A stretch of DNA of 64,000 nucleotides from Selenomonadaceae bacterium (GCA_017476005.1 JAFVEM010000075.1:1-64000); one strand, 5' to 3'; shown: positions 17,125 to 26,663, counted from the stretch's first letter. Program-made: numbers and translations. The notes: generated by a model from the letters alone, not told the origin.

Positions 17125-19200
17125 TTGCGAAAATTTCTAAAGCAAATGATAGTCGTGGGCTTGACCTGCGCGGTATGGGGAAGCGGCGGCCTGTTGGCGG
17201 AGGCTTTGCCGCCTACCATGTCGGCCGGGGAACTCAAAACCGGCATGACCGGCACCGGCTACACGGTATTTGATTCCAGCGGCGAGGTGCAGCCTTTCCA
17301 AGTAGATGTTATCGGTATTACCGATACGGGCAAGGGTGCCGATCGTCGCATTATGGCCAAGGCATCCGGCGCGAACGTGGAGGCCAGCCGCGGCGTGTTG
17401 CAAGGGATGAGCGGCTCCCCTATTTATATAGATGGGTACTTAGTCGGGGCGCTTTCTTACGGCAACGCCATCGATGCCTACACTTTTTTTATCACCCCCA
17501 TCGGCGATATGCTGACCCTGTGGAATCACCCCGACAACAAAAATAAAACCCAGATAAGCAACATAGATTTAAAACAGGTGGCGGAGGATCGCGCCAAGGC
17601 TGCCGAACAAGATAAGGAAAAAGAAGCTAAAGCTGAGAATAGTGACCCCAAGGGAGAGGAGAAGCTCGCTGCCGATACTGCCAAAGAAAAATCTGCTAAG
17701 ACGGAGAAAGTAGCCGCCTCAAAGGACAATGAGACGACAGTTGCCGACGAAAATAAGGACGCGGCAGAGCCTAGCAAAAAAGAAACTGCCGATACGGCGC
17801 CAAATACAGCGGAAAATCCCGAGAAGCCCTCTATTGACCTCACCAAGGACATTATCCCCGGGGAGGAAAAATCCCTGTGGTATTTCGGCGGTTTTGGTGA
17901 GACGGATTTAACTTTCCTGCGAGAAAACGTGACTGCTTTGAATTGGGAGGGGATTACTCCCTTGGCGTTGCCTGCGACGAGGGGAGGCGCCGCTACCGAT
18001 TATCAGGCGGCTTTGGAGCCGGGCAGCCCCGTGGGCGTGGCTTTGGTGTGCGGCGACTTCTTTGTGGGCGCTACGGGGACGGTGACGGCGGTGGAGGGCA
18101 ATCGTATCTTGGCCTTCGGCCATCCCTTTACCCATAGGGGCAACGTGAATTATTTCATGTTGGACGCAGCGGCGGTGGGTACCATTGGAGGTTACGGCGC
18201 CGGGATGCGCATCGCCAATCCGGGAAAAATCATCGGCCGCGTGAATCAGGACAGGGAGTATGGCATCTCCGGCATCATCGGGCGCTACCCTTCGGTGGTT
18301 CCCATGCGCGTTAGCGTCACCGGTTTAAATCAGGAGGAGGCCGCCCCCCAAGTTTATCACACCAGCATCGCCTACGACGAAACGGTTTTACCGCAACTCA
18401 GCGCCGGCATCGCCTACGCCTCTATGAATCGCGCCTCGGATCGTGAAGGAGAAGGCACCGCCAAGGTACATTTCGTCATTCGCACCGACGCAGTGGAAGA
18501 TGGCAAGGTAGAGCGCAGCAATATGTACTACAATCTGGCCGACGTGGGTCAGGTGGCTGTTTTGGAACTGGCTAAAGCCCTGAACGTTATTTGCACCAAT
18601 ACGGAACGGGAGGCGGATATTTTAGACGTGCAGGTGGAGGTGGCCGTGGACGGTATCCGTAAGACCGCCTCCCTTGTCACCGCCGTGCCGGAAAAAGCCA
18701 AGGTAAAACCCGGCGAAACCGTGAATATTAAGGCTACCATCCAACCTTTCCGTCAGGAAAAGGAAACGGTGGTCATTCCCTATACGGTACCCAAGACACA
18801 GCGAGTGGGTACCATGCAGCTGGATGTCAGGGGAGGCGGTTTCGTGCCGGTTAACGCCCTGCAACTGTTGCAACAGCAGGGAATAACCGTGGCCGGCGAC
18901 GACAGCGCTAACCGCACCATGCAGGAAAGACTGAAAGAGCTGACCGTGGCCGGCATGAACAATGAGATTATCGTAGCCCCGGGAGCCGCCCCGGCTCTCA
19001 CCGAAAAGGAGCAGAAAAAGCTCATTAGCGAAAGCCTCAGGGCGTCGGCCGAGGCCGCCAAAAAGAAAAGTCAAGCTCGCAAGGTAAATCTCTTAGGGCA
19101 AAACCCGGCAGAGGGAGAAAATAAACCCGGCGAAGCGAAAATCGCCACCGATTACGTCATCGACAATGTGATTCACACCACTTTGCAGGTGGTACGTTAA
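17125..19200 (+). CDS. SpoIVB-type peptidase S55 domain protein
   Basis: The 691-residue exported protein has a signal peptide, then the S55 serine-protease domain. The motif GMSGSPI (94-100) contains the nucleophilic Ser, and FGHP (331-334) supplies the His. Between them lies a low-complexity Ala/Lys/Glu/Asp-rich insertion (about 150-245) that splits the catalytic domain. A C-terminal beta-rich region (about 450-600) and a charged tail follow. In spore formers SpoIVB triggers sigma-K activation; here no sporulation genes are visible, so a periplasmic signalling or processing role is inferred. The TTG start has GAGGTGAG 6 nt upstream. Confidence 0.8.
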   Translation: MRKFLKQMIVVGLTCAVWGSGGLLAEALPPTMSAGELKTGMTGTGYTVFDSSGEVQPFQVDVIGITDTGKGADRRIMAKASGANVEASRGVLQGMSGSPIYIDGYLVGALSYGNAIDAYTFFITPIGDMLTLWNHPDNKNKTQISNIDLKQVAEDRAKAAEQDKEKEAKAENSDPKGEEKLAADTAKEKSAKTEKVAASKDNETTVADENKDAAEPSKKETADTAPNTAENPEKPSIDLTKDIIPGEEKSLWYFGGFGETDLTFLRENVTALNWEGITPLALPATRGGAATDYQAALEPGSPVGVALVCGDFFVGATGTVTAVEGNRILAFGHPFTHRGNVNYFMLDAAAVGTIGGYGAGMRIANPGKIIGRVNQDREYGISGIIGRYPSVVPMRVSVTGLNQEEAAPQVYHTSIAYDETVLPQLSAGIAYASMNRASDREGEGTAKVHFVIRTDAVEDGKVERSNMYYNLADVGQVAVLELAKALNVICTNTEREADILDVQVEVAVDGIRKTASLVTAVPEKAKVKPGETVNIKATIQPFRQEKETVVIPYTVPKTQRVGTMQLDVRGGGFVPVNALQLLQQQGITVAGDDSANRTMQERLKELTVAGMNNEIIVAPGAAPALTEKEQKKLISESLRASAEAAKKKSQARKVNLLGQNPAEGENKPGEAKIATDYVIDNVIHTTLQVVR

Positions 19201-19214
19201 ATATTTTTTCGTAT

Positions 19215-19254
19215 GCTTCGCCATGGCAGACGGCTGTGGCGGAGCTATTTTTTT
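19215..19254 (+). terminator. Terminator after the S55-domain gene
   Basis: A 9-bp stem (19215-19223 with 19237-19245, one wobble) is followed by a run of T residues. Confidence 0.75.
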
Positions 19255-19346
19255 CTTGTCAGGGCGAGAATATAATGCTAAACTAACCCTTGTTTGTGAA
19301 AAGGAAAAGTAACCAAACTTTTACCGAAGAGGGTTTTGATAGCAGC

Positions 19347-20612
19347 ATGGAAAAATTGATAATAAACGGTGGACGCAGGCTAACGGGAAGAGTGAAGATC
19401 AGCGGCGCCAAGAACGCCGTTCTGCCTATAATAGCCGCCTCCCTTTTGGGGCAAGATAAACCCAGCGTTCTGGACGATGTGCCGGCTTTAGAGGATGTTT
19501 ATACCATCGCCGCAGTTTTGCGGCAACTCGGCGTGAAGGTGGAGTATAGCGAAGGGTTGCGACAAATGACGGTTGACAGCACCGCCATCGGCAGTACCGA
19601 GGCGCCTTACGATTTGGTGCGCCGGATGCGCGCTTCTTTCCTAATTATGGGGCCTTTGCTGGCGCGAGAGGGGAAGGCCAAAATTTCCCTGCCGGGAGGT
19701 TGCGCCATCGGTACTCGTCCCATTGACCTCCATCTTAAAGGTTTTGCGGCTCTGGGCGCGGAGATAAATATCGGCCACGGTTTTATCGAGGCGCTGGCTC
19801 CCCAAGGTCTTAAAGGGGCGAAAGTGTATCTGGATTTTCCCAGCGTGGGCGCCACGGAAAATATTTTAATGGCGGCATCCATGGCCGAGGGACAGACCAT
19901 TTTGGAAAACCCGGCGCAGGAGCCGGAGATTGTTGATTTGGCGAACTATCTCAACGTCATGGGCGCTAAGGTGCGCGGCGCCGGCACCAACGTCATCAAA
20001 ATCGACGGCAGGCCGAAACTTACGGGACGCGATTACACCATTATCCCCGACCGCATCGAGGCCGGAACTTACATGGTGGCGGCGGCCATGACCAAAGGCG
20101 ACGTCTTCATCGAAAACGCCATCAGCGAACATTTGAAACCGGTTATCGCCAAACTGAAAGAAGCCGGCGTCACTTTGGCGGAGGCGGTGGATGGTATTCG
20201 CGTCACCTGCGACCATGACCTCAAGGCGGTGGATATAAAGACCATGCCTTACCCCGGTTTCCCTACGGATATGCAAGCCCAGTTCATGGCCATGCTGGCC
20301 ATAGCCAAAGGTACCGGTTGGGTGACGGAGACGGTCTTTGAAAACCGCTTCATGCATGTGGATGAGCTGAAACGCATGGGCGCCAACATCAAAATCGACG
20401 GCCGCACGTCCTTTGTCACCGGGGTGAATATGCTCACGGGTTGCCAAGTAAAGGCCACGGATTTGCGCGCCGGGGCGGCCATGGTGCTGGCCGGTTTAGT
20501 GGCCGAGGGCGAAACACAGGTGGGCTACATTCACCACATCGACCGGGGTTACGATAATCTGGTGGAAAAGTTGGTGGGGCTGGGCGCCGACATCAAACGA
20601 GTGGACAAGTAA
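19347..20612 (+). CDS. murA: UDP-N-acetylglucosamine 1-carboxyvinyltransferase
   Basis: MurA transfers enolpyruvate from PEP to UDP-GlcNAc, the first committed step of peptidoglycan synthesis. The 421-residue product has Lys22 ([10 protein letters not shown]) and the catalytic cysteine Cys119 in [15 protein letters not shown], the residue alkylated by fosfomycin. The inside-out alpha/beta barrel is full length. ATG 19347 is chosen because homology begins at MEKLIINGG; a TTG at 19290 would add 19 unrelated residues and has no ribosome-binding site. The SD for 19347 (GAGGG, 13 nt away) is rather distant. Confidence 0.95.
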   Translation: MEKLIINGGRRLTGRVKISGAKNAVLPIIAASLLGQDKPSVLDDVPALEDVYTIAAVLRQLGVKVEYSEGLRQMTVDSTAIGSTEAPYDLVRRMRASFLIMGPLLAREGKAKISLPGGCAIGTRPIDLHLKGFAALGAEINIGHGFIEALAPQGLKGAKVYLDFPSVGATENILMAASMAEGQTILENPAQEPEIVDLANYLNVMGAKVRGAGTNVIKIDGRPKLTGRDYTIIPDRIEAGTYMVAAAMTKGDVFIENAISEHLKPVIAKLKEAGVTLAEAVDGIRVTCDHDLKAVDIKTMPYPGFPTDMQAQFMAMLAIAKGTGWVTETVFENRFMHVDELKRMGANIKIDGRTSFVTGVNMLTGCQVKATDLRAGAAMVLAGLVAEGETQVGYIHHIDRGYDNLVEKLVGLGADIKRVDK

Positions 20613-20620
20613 CAAGAAAA

Positions 20621-20648
20621 AGAGCTTGGGACATAGGTTCCAAGCTCT
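20621..20648 (+). terminator. Hairpin between murA and the MATE gene
   Basis: A 9-bp stem (AGAGCTTGG/CCAAGCTCT) is followed by A/T-rich sequence without a clean T-run. It may be a weak terminator or an attenuating hairpin before the MATE ribosome-binding site. Confidence 0.5.
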
Positions 20649-20670
20649 TAAATATATGGGGGAAGGACGG

Positions 20671-22026
20671 ATGGCGGAAAAAAATAAAGACGGTCTCGAT
20701 ATGCTGGAGGGTTCCCTTTGGGATAAGCTGATATTTTTTGCCCTGCCGCTGGCGCTGACCGGGGTCTTGCAACAGCTTTTTAATGCCGCCGATGTGGCGG
20801 TGCTGGGACAGCTGGTGGGGAAAAACGCCATGGCTGCCGTGGGGAACAATATTTCCCTCATCGGGCTGTTGGTCAATTTGTTTCTGGGGCTTTCCCTAGG
20901 GGCTAACGTGGTTATCGGGCAAAATCTTGGCGCTAAACGCATGGCCAAAGTTCATGCCGCCGTGCATACGGCTTTTTTGCTGGCAGTGGCTACCGGTATC
21001 GGCATTGCCCTCTTGGGAGAAGCGCTCACCGCCCCCATTATGGATTGGATGGCGGTGCCGACAGACGTGCGTTCCATGGCGGAAGGGTATCTCAGGATTT
21101 ATCTCCTAGGGATGCCGGTAATCGGCCTGTTTAATTTTGAAGCCGCCATTTTCAGAAGTCGCGGCGACACGAAAACACCCTTGTGGGCTTTGGCGGTGGC
21201 CAGCATCGTCAACCTAGGGCTGAATATCTTTTTTACCATGACAATGGGCTGGGGCGTAGAAGGCATCGCCGGTGCCACCGTCATCGCCAATGCCATCAGC
21301 GCCGGTATCTTGCTTTACGCTCTGTGTCATACCAATACGGTAATTCACATCGACCTGAAGGATATGCACCTTGACCGGCATTGTTTAAAAGAAATTGTGC
21401 GGATAGGCTTACCGGCTGGGATTCAGGGCATGGTGTTTTCCTTGTCGAATCTATTGATACAGGCGGCCATAAACAGCTTGGGCGCGGATGCCATGGCGGC
21501 CTCGGCGGCGGCTTTTACCGTGGAGATAAACGTCTTTTGCATCATCAGCGCTTTCAGCCAAGCCACCACTACTTTTGTCAGCCAGAATTACGGAGCCGGA
21601 AATTTGGCTCGTTGCAAACGGGTTACTTGGGTAGCCATGCTTTTAAATACGGCCTTTATGGGAGCGCTGGCGATTTTCATCCTCATTTTTGCCGCCGAGC
21701 TTTTGTCCTTCTTTAACGCCGATCAGGCGGTGGTCGCCTTGGGCATAACTCGTCTGTGGTATGTGGTGGCGCCGGAGGTTATTAACGTGGTGATGGAAGG
21801 GGTTTCGGGAGCTTTAAGGGGCTACGGCATTTCCCTGCCGCCGGCGCTGATTACCTTGGTGGGCATCTGCGGCATTCGCATTACTTGGGTCTATACCATT
21901 TTTCAGTGGGAACCGACCTATGCCACCCTTATGGCCGCCTATCCCGTCAGCTGGGTGGTGACAACGATTCTGTTGGTGCTGGCCTACCGCTCTTATATGA
22001 AGCACCTGAAGGTGATTCGCTTATGA
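20671..22026 (+). CDS. MATE-family multidrug efflux transporter
   Basis: The 451-residue protein has twelve predicted membrane segments in two homologous halves and begins with the usual MATE N-terminus (MLEGSLWDKLIFFALPLALTG, split here). Members export cationic drugs or metabolites by Na+ or H+ antiport. ATG 20671 has GGGGAAGG at suitable distance; an upstream TTG at 20626 lies inside the hairpin. Its last 80 bp overlap the 3' end of the convergent RluA-family gene. Confidence 0.88.
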   Translation: MAEKNKDGLDMLEGSLWDKLIFFALPLALTGVLQQLFNAADVAVLGQLVGKNAMAAVGNNISLIGLLVNLFLGLSLGANVVIGQNLGAKRMAKVHAAVHTAFLLAVATGIGIALLGEALTAPIMDWMAVPTDVRSMAEGYLRIYLLGMPVIGLFNFEAAIFRSRGDTKTPLWALAVASIVNLGLNIFFTMTMGWGVEGIAGATVIANAISAGILLYALCHTNTVIHIDLKDMHLDRHCLKEIVRIGLPAGIQGMVFSLSNLLIQAAINSLGADAMAASAAAFTVEINVFCIISAFSQATTTFVSQNYGAGNLARCKRVTWVAMLLNTAFMGALAIFILIFAAELLSFFNADQAVVALGITRLWYVVAPEVINVVMEGVSGALRGYGISLPPALITLVGICGIRITWVYTIFQWEPTYATLMAAYPVSWVVTTILLVLAYRSYMKHLKVIRL

Positions 22027-22909
22027 TAAGCCCTCGCATATCCGGCGGCAGGGGCGCGGTTACGACAATTTCCTGCCCGGTGACGGGGTGAGTGAAGGCG
22101 ATTTTTACGGCGTGGAGAGCTTGCCGGGAGATTAGTTTCCGCTCGCCGCCGTAAAGATCGTCCCCCAGCAGGGGATGACCCAAGTGAGATAGATGTACCC
22201 TTATTTGGTGCGTGCGGCCGGTTTCCAGTCGCAATTTTAAGAGGCTAAACTCCCCCGTTGTCCACAGGGTTTCGTAGTGGGTTATCGCCGGTTTTCCCTC
22301 CGGGGTGATACAGCGACAAATGATGCTTCGAGGATCGCGTCCGATGGGGGCGTCGATGACGCCGCTTTTAGGCGTAGGGGTTCCCGTTACCAGCGCCAAA
22401 TACTCGCGTTGAAATTTTTTCGCGCCGTGGGGGGAAAGTTGGTAGTGAATCTGGGGAGCTTTGGCGATTAACACCAGCCCGGAGGTATTTCTATCCAAAC
22501 GATGTACCGGGTGGAAGGCGGCGACCTCGCCTCGTTCCTTATAATGCCACAGGACGGCACTCGCCAGCGTCCCGGAAATTTCTTGCCGCGTAGGATGCAC
22601 CAGCTGCCCGGGCGGTTTATTTACCACCAGCAAAAATTCGTCCTCGTAGCGCACCTCCAGCGGCAAATTTTCCGGCCACAGATAGTCGGCGGTCTTAATG
22701 GGAAGTTCGTAACTGATAATGTCGCCCCCTTTTACCATGGCCAAGGCCGGATTTACCCAGAGATCGTTTAAGCGAAACTCCTCGCTGTGTTTGATTTTTT
22801 TCCACAGGTTAGTGGAAACGCCTACTTGCCGTCGCAAAAAATCCTTGAGGGGCTGGGGCGGCGCGGATGCCGGTACGGTGTAAACGCTTTTGGCGGTAGG
22901 CTTTGGCAT
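21947..22909 (-). CDS. RluA-family pseudouridine synthase
   Basis: The 320-residue enzyme isomerises uridine to pseudouridine in rRNA or tRNA. An N-terminal S4-like segment (about 15-70) is followed by the catalytic domain with HRLDRNTSGLVLIAK (catalytic Asp) and the GRTHQIRVHLSHLGHPLLGD motif. The family core ends at TAPLPPDM; a further 28 residues (RGLIISESPSGAS...) run through the 3' end of the MATE gene, giving an 80-bp tail-to-tail overlap. GGGAGG precedes the ATG. Confidence 0.9.
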   Translation of the reverse strand: MPKPTAKSVYTVPASAPPQPLKDFLRRQVGVSTNLWKKIKHSEEFRLNDLWVNPALAMVKGGDIISYELPIKTADYLWPENLPLEVRYEDEFLLVVNKPPGQLVHPTRQEISGTLASAVLWHYKERGEVAAFHPVHRLDRNTSGLVLIAKAPQIHYQLSPHGAKKFQREYLALVTGTPTPKSGVIDAPIGRDPRSIICRCITPEGKPAITHYETLWTTGEFSLLKLRLETGRTHQIRVHLSHLGHPLLGDDLYGGERKLISRQALHAVKIAFTHPVTGQEIVVTAPLPPDMRGLIISESPSGASYKSGRPAPTESLSPPS

Positions 22910-22993
22910 GATAATTCCTCCCGTTTGATTAGATTCGGCTTTATGATAGCAGAATACGGGCGATAAGCAAATTTTTTTGGGGACTCCCCAATT

Positions 22994-23022
22994 TTGACGT
23001 TTCGTTTATTTCGTTATAAGAT
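22994..23022 (+). promoter_or_regulatory. Promoter of lgt
   Basis: TTGACG (22994-22999) with TAAGAT (23017-23022) at 17 bp, or TATAAG (23015-23020) at 15 bp. It lies just before the lgt ribosome-binding site. Confidence 0.55.
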
Positions 23023-23051
23023 AAGGGGCAAAAATACACGGAGGAATCCTT

Positions 23052-23897
23052 ATGCACCAATATATTGCCTACATCGGCGATTTCCCCTTGCGCAGCTATG
23101 GCCTCGTTATTTCTTTAAGCATCGTTCTCGCCACCGGCGTGGGTTATTTTTTTGCCAAGCAGGACGGTCGCGGCTATGAAAAACATATTGTGGATATGGG
23201 GATATACTGCGGTATCGCCGGACTTTTGGGGGCAAGACTGTGGGATGTGTTTTTCTTTGACTGGCATTATTATTCAAGCCACCTGACGGAAATATTGAAC
23301 GTGTGGCAGGGGGGCATGGCTATCCAAGGGGGCATCATCCTCGGCTCTCTCACGGGCATAGTTTATACCAAAAAACAAGGGCTGGACACTTGGCATTTGG
23401 CCGATATTTTGGCGCCGGCCATTATTTTGGGGCAAGCTTTGGGACGCTGCGCCAATCTCCTAAACGGCGACGCTTTCGGGGCGCCCACCGGCGGACAATT
23501 TGGACTTCTCTATCCCGTGGGTACGCTGGCGCAGCAAACTTACGGCGCCCAGCCCCTCTGGCCGGCGGAAGTTTGGGAGGGGCAGCTGGATATGGTAATT
23601 TTTGCCCTGCTCCTTATGTATCGGGCGACCGACCACCATCAGGGGCAATGCTTTGCCCTTTATGTCATGCTGTACTCGCTGGCCAGATTCTCACTGGAAT
23701 TTTTCCGAGGGGATTATACCGAGCCGGTCTTGAGTATTTTTAAAAGCGCCCAAATGACCAGCATCATCGCTTTTTCCCTAGCCGCCGTCGCTTTTCTCTA
23801 CCTGCATTTTTCCCATAAGGCCAAGGATGAAGAAGACCCGGTGGGACTGCCTCCCATTATCGCCGCCACTCGCAAGCGGACTAAAAAATCGGGATGA
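23052..23897 (+). CDS. lgt: Prolipoprotein diacylglyceryl transferase
   Basis: The 281-residue inner-membrane enzyme transfers diacylglycerol from phosphatidylglycerol to the lipobox cysteine of prolipoproteins. It shows the Lgt architecture: SYGLVISLSI in the first helix, the WQGGMAIQGGI loop near residue 87, and the signature region GRCANLLNGDAFGAPT (usually GRxGNFxNxExxG), plus the late Arg in RFSLEFFRGD. Some signature positions are conservative variants (Gln for His in the G-G loop, Asp for Glu). The C-terminal tail is short and basic. The pseudo-ATPase-like gene follows 19 nt downstream. Confidence 0.92.
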   Translation: MHQYIAYIGDFPLRSYGLVISLSIVLATGVGYFFAKQDGRGYEKHIVDMGIYCGIAGLLGARLWDVFFFDWHYYSSHLTEILNVWQGGMAIQGGIILGSLTGIVYTKKQGLDTWHLADILAPAIILGQALGRCANLLNGDAFGAPTGGQFGLLYPVGTLAQQTYGAQPLWPAEVWEGQLDMVIFALLLMYRATDHHQGQCFALYVMLYSLARFSLEFFRGDYTEPVLSIFKSAQMTSIIAFSLAAVAFLYLHFSHKAKDEEDPVGLPPIIAATRKRTKKSG

Positions 23898-23916
23898 TCA
23901 ATCGAGGTAATGACGC

Positions 23917-25266
23917 GTGAAAAAATCTCTGCCTATTAAGTATTTAATTTTACTGGACATTGTACTCTCTTGCGGTATGACCGCTTACCTGATAAGCGAC
24001 GATATATCTGTTTTATCGGCCTTGGATATTCTCTTGACGATTTTTATTGCCGCCTGTCCCTTGCCCTTGGCTTTAGCCGCTCCTTTGGCGCTGTGGCTCG
24101 GAAAAAGACGGGGGCGGCGCCAAAATATCCTCTTTAGGCGAGGCCAGTCGCTGGCGGTGCTTTGTCAAGTGAATACCTTGGTGCTGGGCAAAAACGGCAC
24201 CATCACCGACGGGGCGCCTTACATTACGGATCTCGTTCCCGAAGGAGTGAGCCAAGGACATCTTTTGGCCTTGGCCGCCTCTGCCGAGCAAAATTCGTCG
24301 CACCCGGTAGCCAAAGCCATTTATAATACGGCGTTGGATCGCCATTTGCGGCTCCAGAGGATTTCCGCCTGTAACGAAATACCCGGTTGCGGCGTGGAGG
24401 CCATTATGGGTGGCAATCCGGTGCGCGTGGGCAGCGCTCAATGGATACAGCGCGAAGGTTTTAAGATGACCGCCAGCCTCTTGACAAAAATCGATCAGCT
24501 GGCCTATCACGGCAAAATGACTACCCTTGTTACCAACGGTAAATATACGCGCGGCCTTATCGCCCTAGAGGATAATATTAGGCCGGAAACCACGTCGGCC
24601 ATTCATCGCTTGCAACGCCAAGGCCTAAAGGTAATGATGCTGACGGGGGACAGTCAGCGCACGGCGGCGGCCATTAAACGCCTTACGGAAATTGACGACG
24701 TGCGTTCCGACCTTACGCCGGAACAAAAGGCGAGGGAAATTCAGCTGATGCGCGCCAAAGGGCAAGTGGTGGCCATGGCCGGGAACATGGCTCGCGATCA
24801 AGAAGTTTTTGCCGTGGCGGATTTAGCGGTGGAAATCGTAAATTCCGCGCCGCCCGCCGAGAATAATTCGCCCCTGCCTACTAATTGGTACGAACCGCCG
24901 GAGGGTCAAGCGGAAATAGCGGCTGCGCCTATGGAGGAAAATTTGCCGGAGGCGCCTGCCGAGACAGCAGAAGAATTGCCGCCGAAAAATAATCAACCGC
25001 CGCTGACAGCTTCTGCTCATGTGGCTGACCTTTCCTTGCCCAACGGCCTAGGGGATCTTTTACCGGCGCTTCATTTAGCTAGGCAAGCCCAAAAAATAGT
25101 GAAACAAAATAAGCGCGTCGCTTATTTAACTTGGCTTCTTGTAATTCCACCCACTTTGGGGGCTTTAGCGCCTTTAGGTCTCCCCTATCCTTCGTTAGAA
25201 ATGGTAGTGGGAGCGGTAGCTGTCTCTTCCGGGATTATTCTCCTAAATTCTTTGCGAATGCGCTGA
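23917..25266 (+). CDS. Degenerate P1B-type ATPase-like membrane protein
   Basis: The 449-residue protein aligns in order with the second half of copper-type P-ATPases, but every key catalytic motif is altered. The metal motif C-P-C is CPL (47-49). The phosphorylation loop D-K-T-G-T is GKNGT (91-95), so the phosphorylated Asp is Gly. The hinge G-D-G-I-N-D is GNMARDQ (about 289-295). The TGDS motif and the nucleotide-domain HP (SSHPVAKAI) remain. The actuator domain and first membrane helices are missing, and a Pro/Glu-rich segment (about 310-370) is inserted before the last two helices. It cannot pump ions by the normal cycle but is an intact frame with a GTG start, directly after lgt. Confidence 0.75.
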   Translation: MKKSLPIKYLILLDIVLSCGMTAYLISDDISVLSALDILLTIFIAACPLPLALAAPLALWLGKRRGRRQNILFRRGQSLAVLCQVNTLVLGKNGTITDGAPYITDLVPEGVSQGHLLALAASAEQNSSHPVAKAIYNTALDRHLRLQRISACNEIPGCGVEAIMGGNPVRVGSAQWIQREGFKMTASLLTKIDQLAYHGKMTTLVTNGKYTRGLIALEDNIRPETTSAIHRLQRQGLKVMMLTGDSQRTAAAIKRLTEIDDVRSDLTPEQKAREIQLMRAKGQVVAMAGNMARDQEVFAVADLAVEIVNSAPPAENNSPLPTNWYEPPEGQAEIAAAPMEENLPEAPAETAEELPPKNNQPPLTASAHVADLSLPNGLGDLLPALHLARQAQKIVKQNKRVAYLTWLLVIPPTLGALAPLGLPYPSLEMVVGAVAVSSGIILLNSLRMR

Positions 25267-25388
25267 GATTTTTTGTAGCAAATTGTGAAGAATGGCAGGA
25301 ATTTGGGAATCTACGGCGAAGTGTAAACACGGAATCACTGTAATGACTTGAGGTATTTTATTTTTATTATAATCGAGGAGGATTTATC

Positions 25389-25799
25389 ATGGACAAGCAG
25401 GAAAACAATGTGATCGTACCTAAAAAGGATGCCAATTTGGGAGCGGTGCGCATTGCCGACGAAGTGGTAAGCATTATCGCGGGACTGGCCGCCACCGAAA
25501 TCGAGGGTATTGCCGGCATGAGCGGCGGCCTTGTGGGCGGTATCGCGGAAATGCTGGGACGGCGCAACTTCGCCAAGGGCGTGAAGGTGGAAGTGGGCGA
25601 ACGCGAGGCGGCTGTTGACCTTTACATTATTGTGAAATACGGCGTGCGTATTCCCGACGTGGCTTTGGCGGCGCAGGAAAACGTCAAGCAGGCCATTGAG
25701 ACCATGACCGGGCTGTCGGTGATCGAGGTCAATGTTCATGTGCAGGGTGTCGGCTTTCCGGAGGAAGAGCCTCGCGAAGAAGAGGTTCGCGTCCGCTGA
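25389..25799 (+). CDS. Asp23/Gls24-family envelope stress protein
   Basis: The 136-residue acidic protein has the Asp23/Gls24 pattern: LGAVRIADEVVSIIAGLAATEIEGI, then GVKVEVGEREAAVDLYIIVKYG and a C-terminal VNVHVQGV strand. Family members form a membrane-associated layer and respond to alkaline or cell-wall stress. The ribosome-binding site GAGGAGG is strong. The next two genes encode its predicted membrane anchor and a small membrane protein, so the three are one functional unit. Confidence 0.88.
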   Translation: MDKQENNVIVPKKDANLGAVRIADEVVSIIAGLAATEIEGIAGMSGGLVGGIAEMLGRRNFAKGVKVEVGEREAAVDLYIIVKYGVRIPDVALAAQENVKQAIETMTGLSVIEVNVHVQGVGFPEEEPREEEVRVR

Positions 25800-25816
25800 G
25801 GAAAGAGGCTTAATCT

Positions 25817-26383
25817 ATGGGGATTATCAATCGTTTTTTGTGGCTGATTACCGCCGTCATGTCTCTCGCTGTAGGGGCTGTGACGGCGGCGGTGTGGCTA
25901 AATCTAGTGCCGGAGCCTTGGTGGCTTAACGAGTGGCACTACGCCTTAACCAGATCCGAAACCATAATGGTCATCGCCCTTTATTTTCTCTTGAATCTGC
26001 ACCTTTTGGCTTGCGCCCTGTCCGGTAGCCAGAAAGAGGAAGTCGCCCCCAAAGAGTTTGTGATACTCAAGGGAGCTTACGGGGAAACGAAGGTGGCTGC
26101 CGCCGCCATTACCGCCGTTATCGAAAGAGTAGCCACCTCGGTAATGACGGTGCGAGAAGCTAAGGCCGAGATTGCATCCGATGCAAAGAATGAAGCGGTT
26201 CCCATTAGGGTATTGCTGAAACTTACGGTTCTCACAGAGGCCAATGTTGAGGATATTTCGCGGCAGGTCATGGAAGCGGTGCAAGCTCAACTCAAGCAGA
26301 ATTTGGGGATGGACAAGGTGCCGGTAGCCATTACCGTCACCGGTATATCCAACGCTCCCGTGGAAAAACGACGGGTCAAGTGA
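25817..26383 (+). CDS. amaP: Alkaline shock response membrane anchor protein
   Basis: The 188-residue protein has two N-terminal membrane helices (about 5-30 and 48-70) followed by a cytoplasmic domain. The arrangement, length and position 17 nt after the Asp23 gene match AmaP, which recruits Asp23 to the membrane. The cytoplasmic part is itself distantly Asp23-like. Confidence 0.8.
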   Translation: MGIINRFLWLITAVMSLAVGAVTAAVWLNLVPEPWWLNEWHYALTRSETIMVIALYFLLNLHLLACALSGSQKEEVAPKEFVILKGAYGETKVAAAAITAVIERVATSVMTVREAKAEIASDAKNEAVPIRVLLKLTVLTEANVEDISRQVMEAVQAQLKQNLGMDKVPVAITVTGISNAPVEKRRVK

Positions 26384-26392
26384 GGTGCGGTC

Positions 26393-26632
26393 ATGCAAGA
26401 GGAATTGAAAGAGCTGATCGTAAACATTTTGCGCCGTCATCGCGGCAAGGCTTTTGGGACTTTGCTGGGGCTTTTCGTGGGGCTGTGCGTGCTGGTTTTT
26501 GGCTTTTTCCAAACGGCTTTCGTGGCGTTGTGCGGCCTGTTCGGCCTCTTTATCGGCGTGAAGCTGGACGATGAGGAAGATTTTTGGGCGTCGCTACAGA
26601 AATATCTGCCGGAAAGATTTCAGCGGTGGTAG
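26393..26632 (+). CDS. DUF2273-type small membrane protein
   Basis: This 79-residue protein has two closely spaced hydrophobic helices (about 20-57) and a charged tail. It matches the small DUF2273 protein that usually accompanies asp23 and amaP. Its function is unknown; the context suggests the same envelope complex. Confidence 0.75.
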   Translation: MQEELKELIVNILRRHRGKAFGTLLGLFVGLCVLVFGFFQTAFVALCGLFGLFIGVKLDDEEDFWASLQKYLPERFQRW

Positions 26633-26663
26633 GGTCGCTTTGGGCAAGTGAGGAAGGTTTTTT

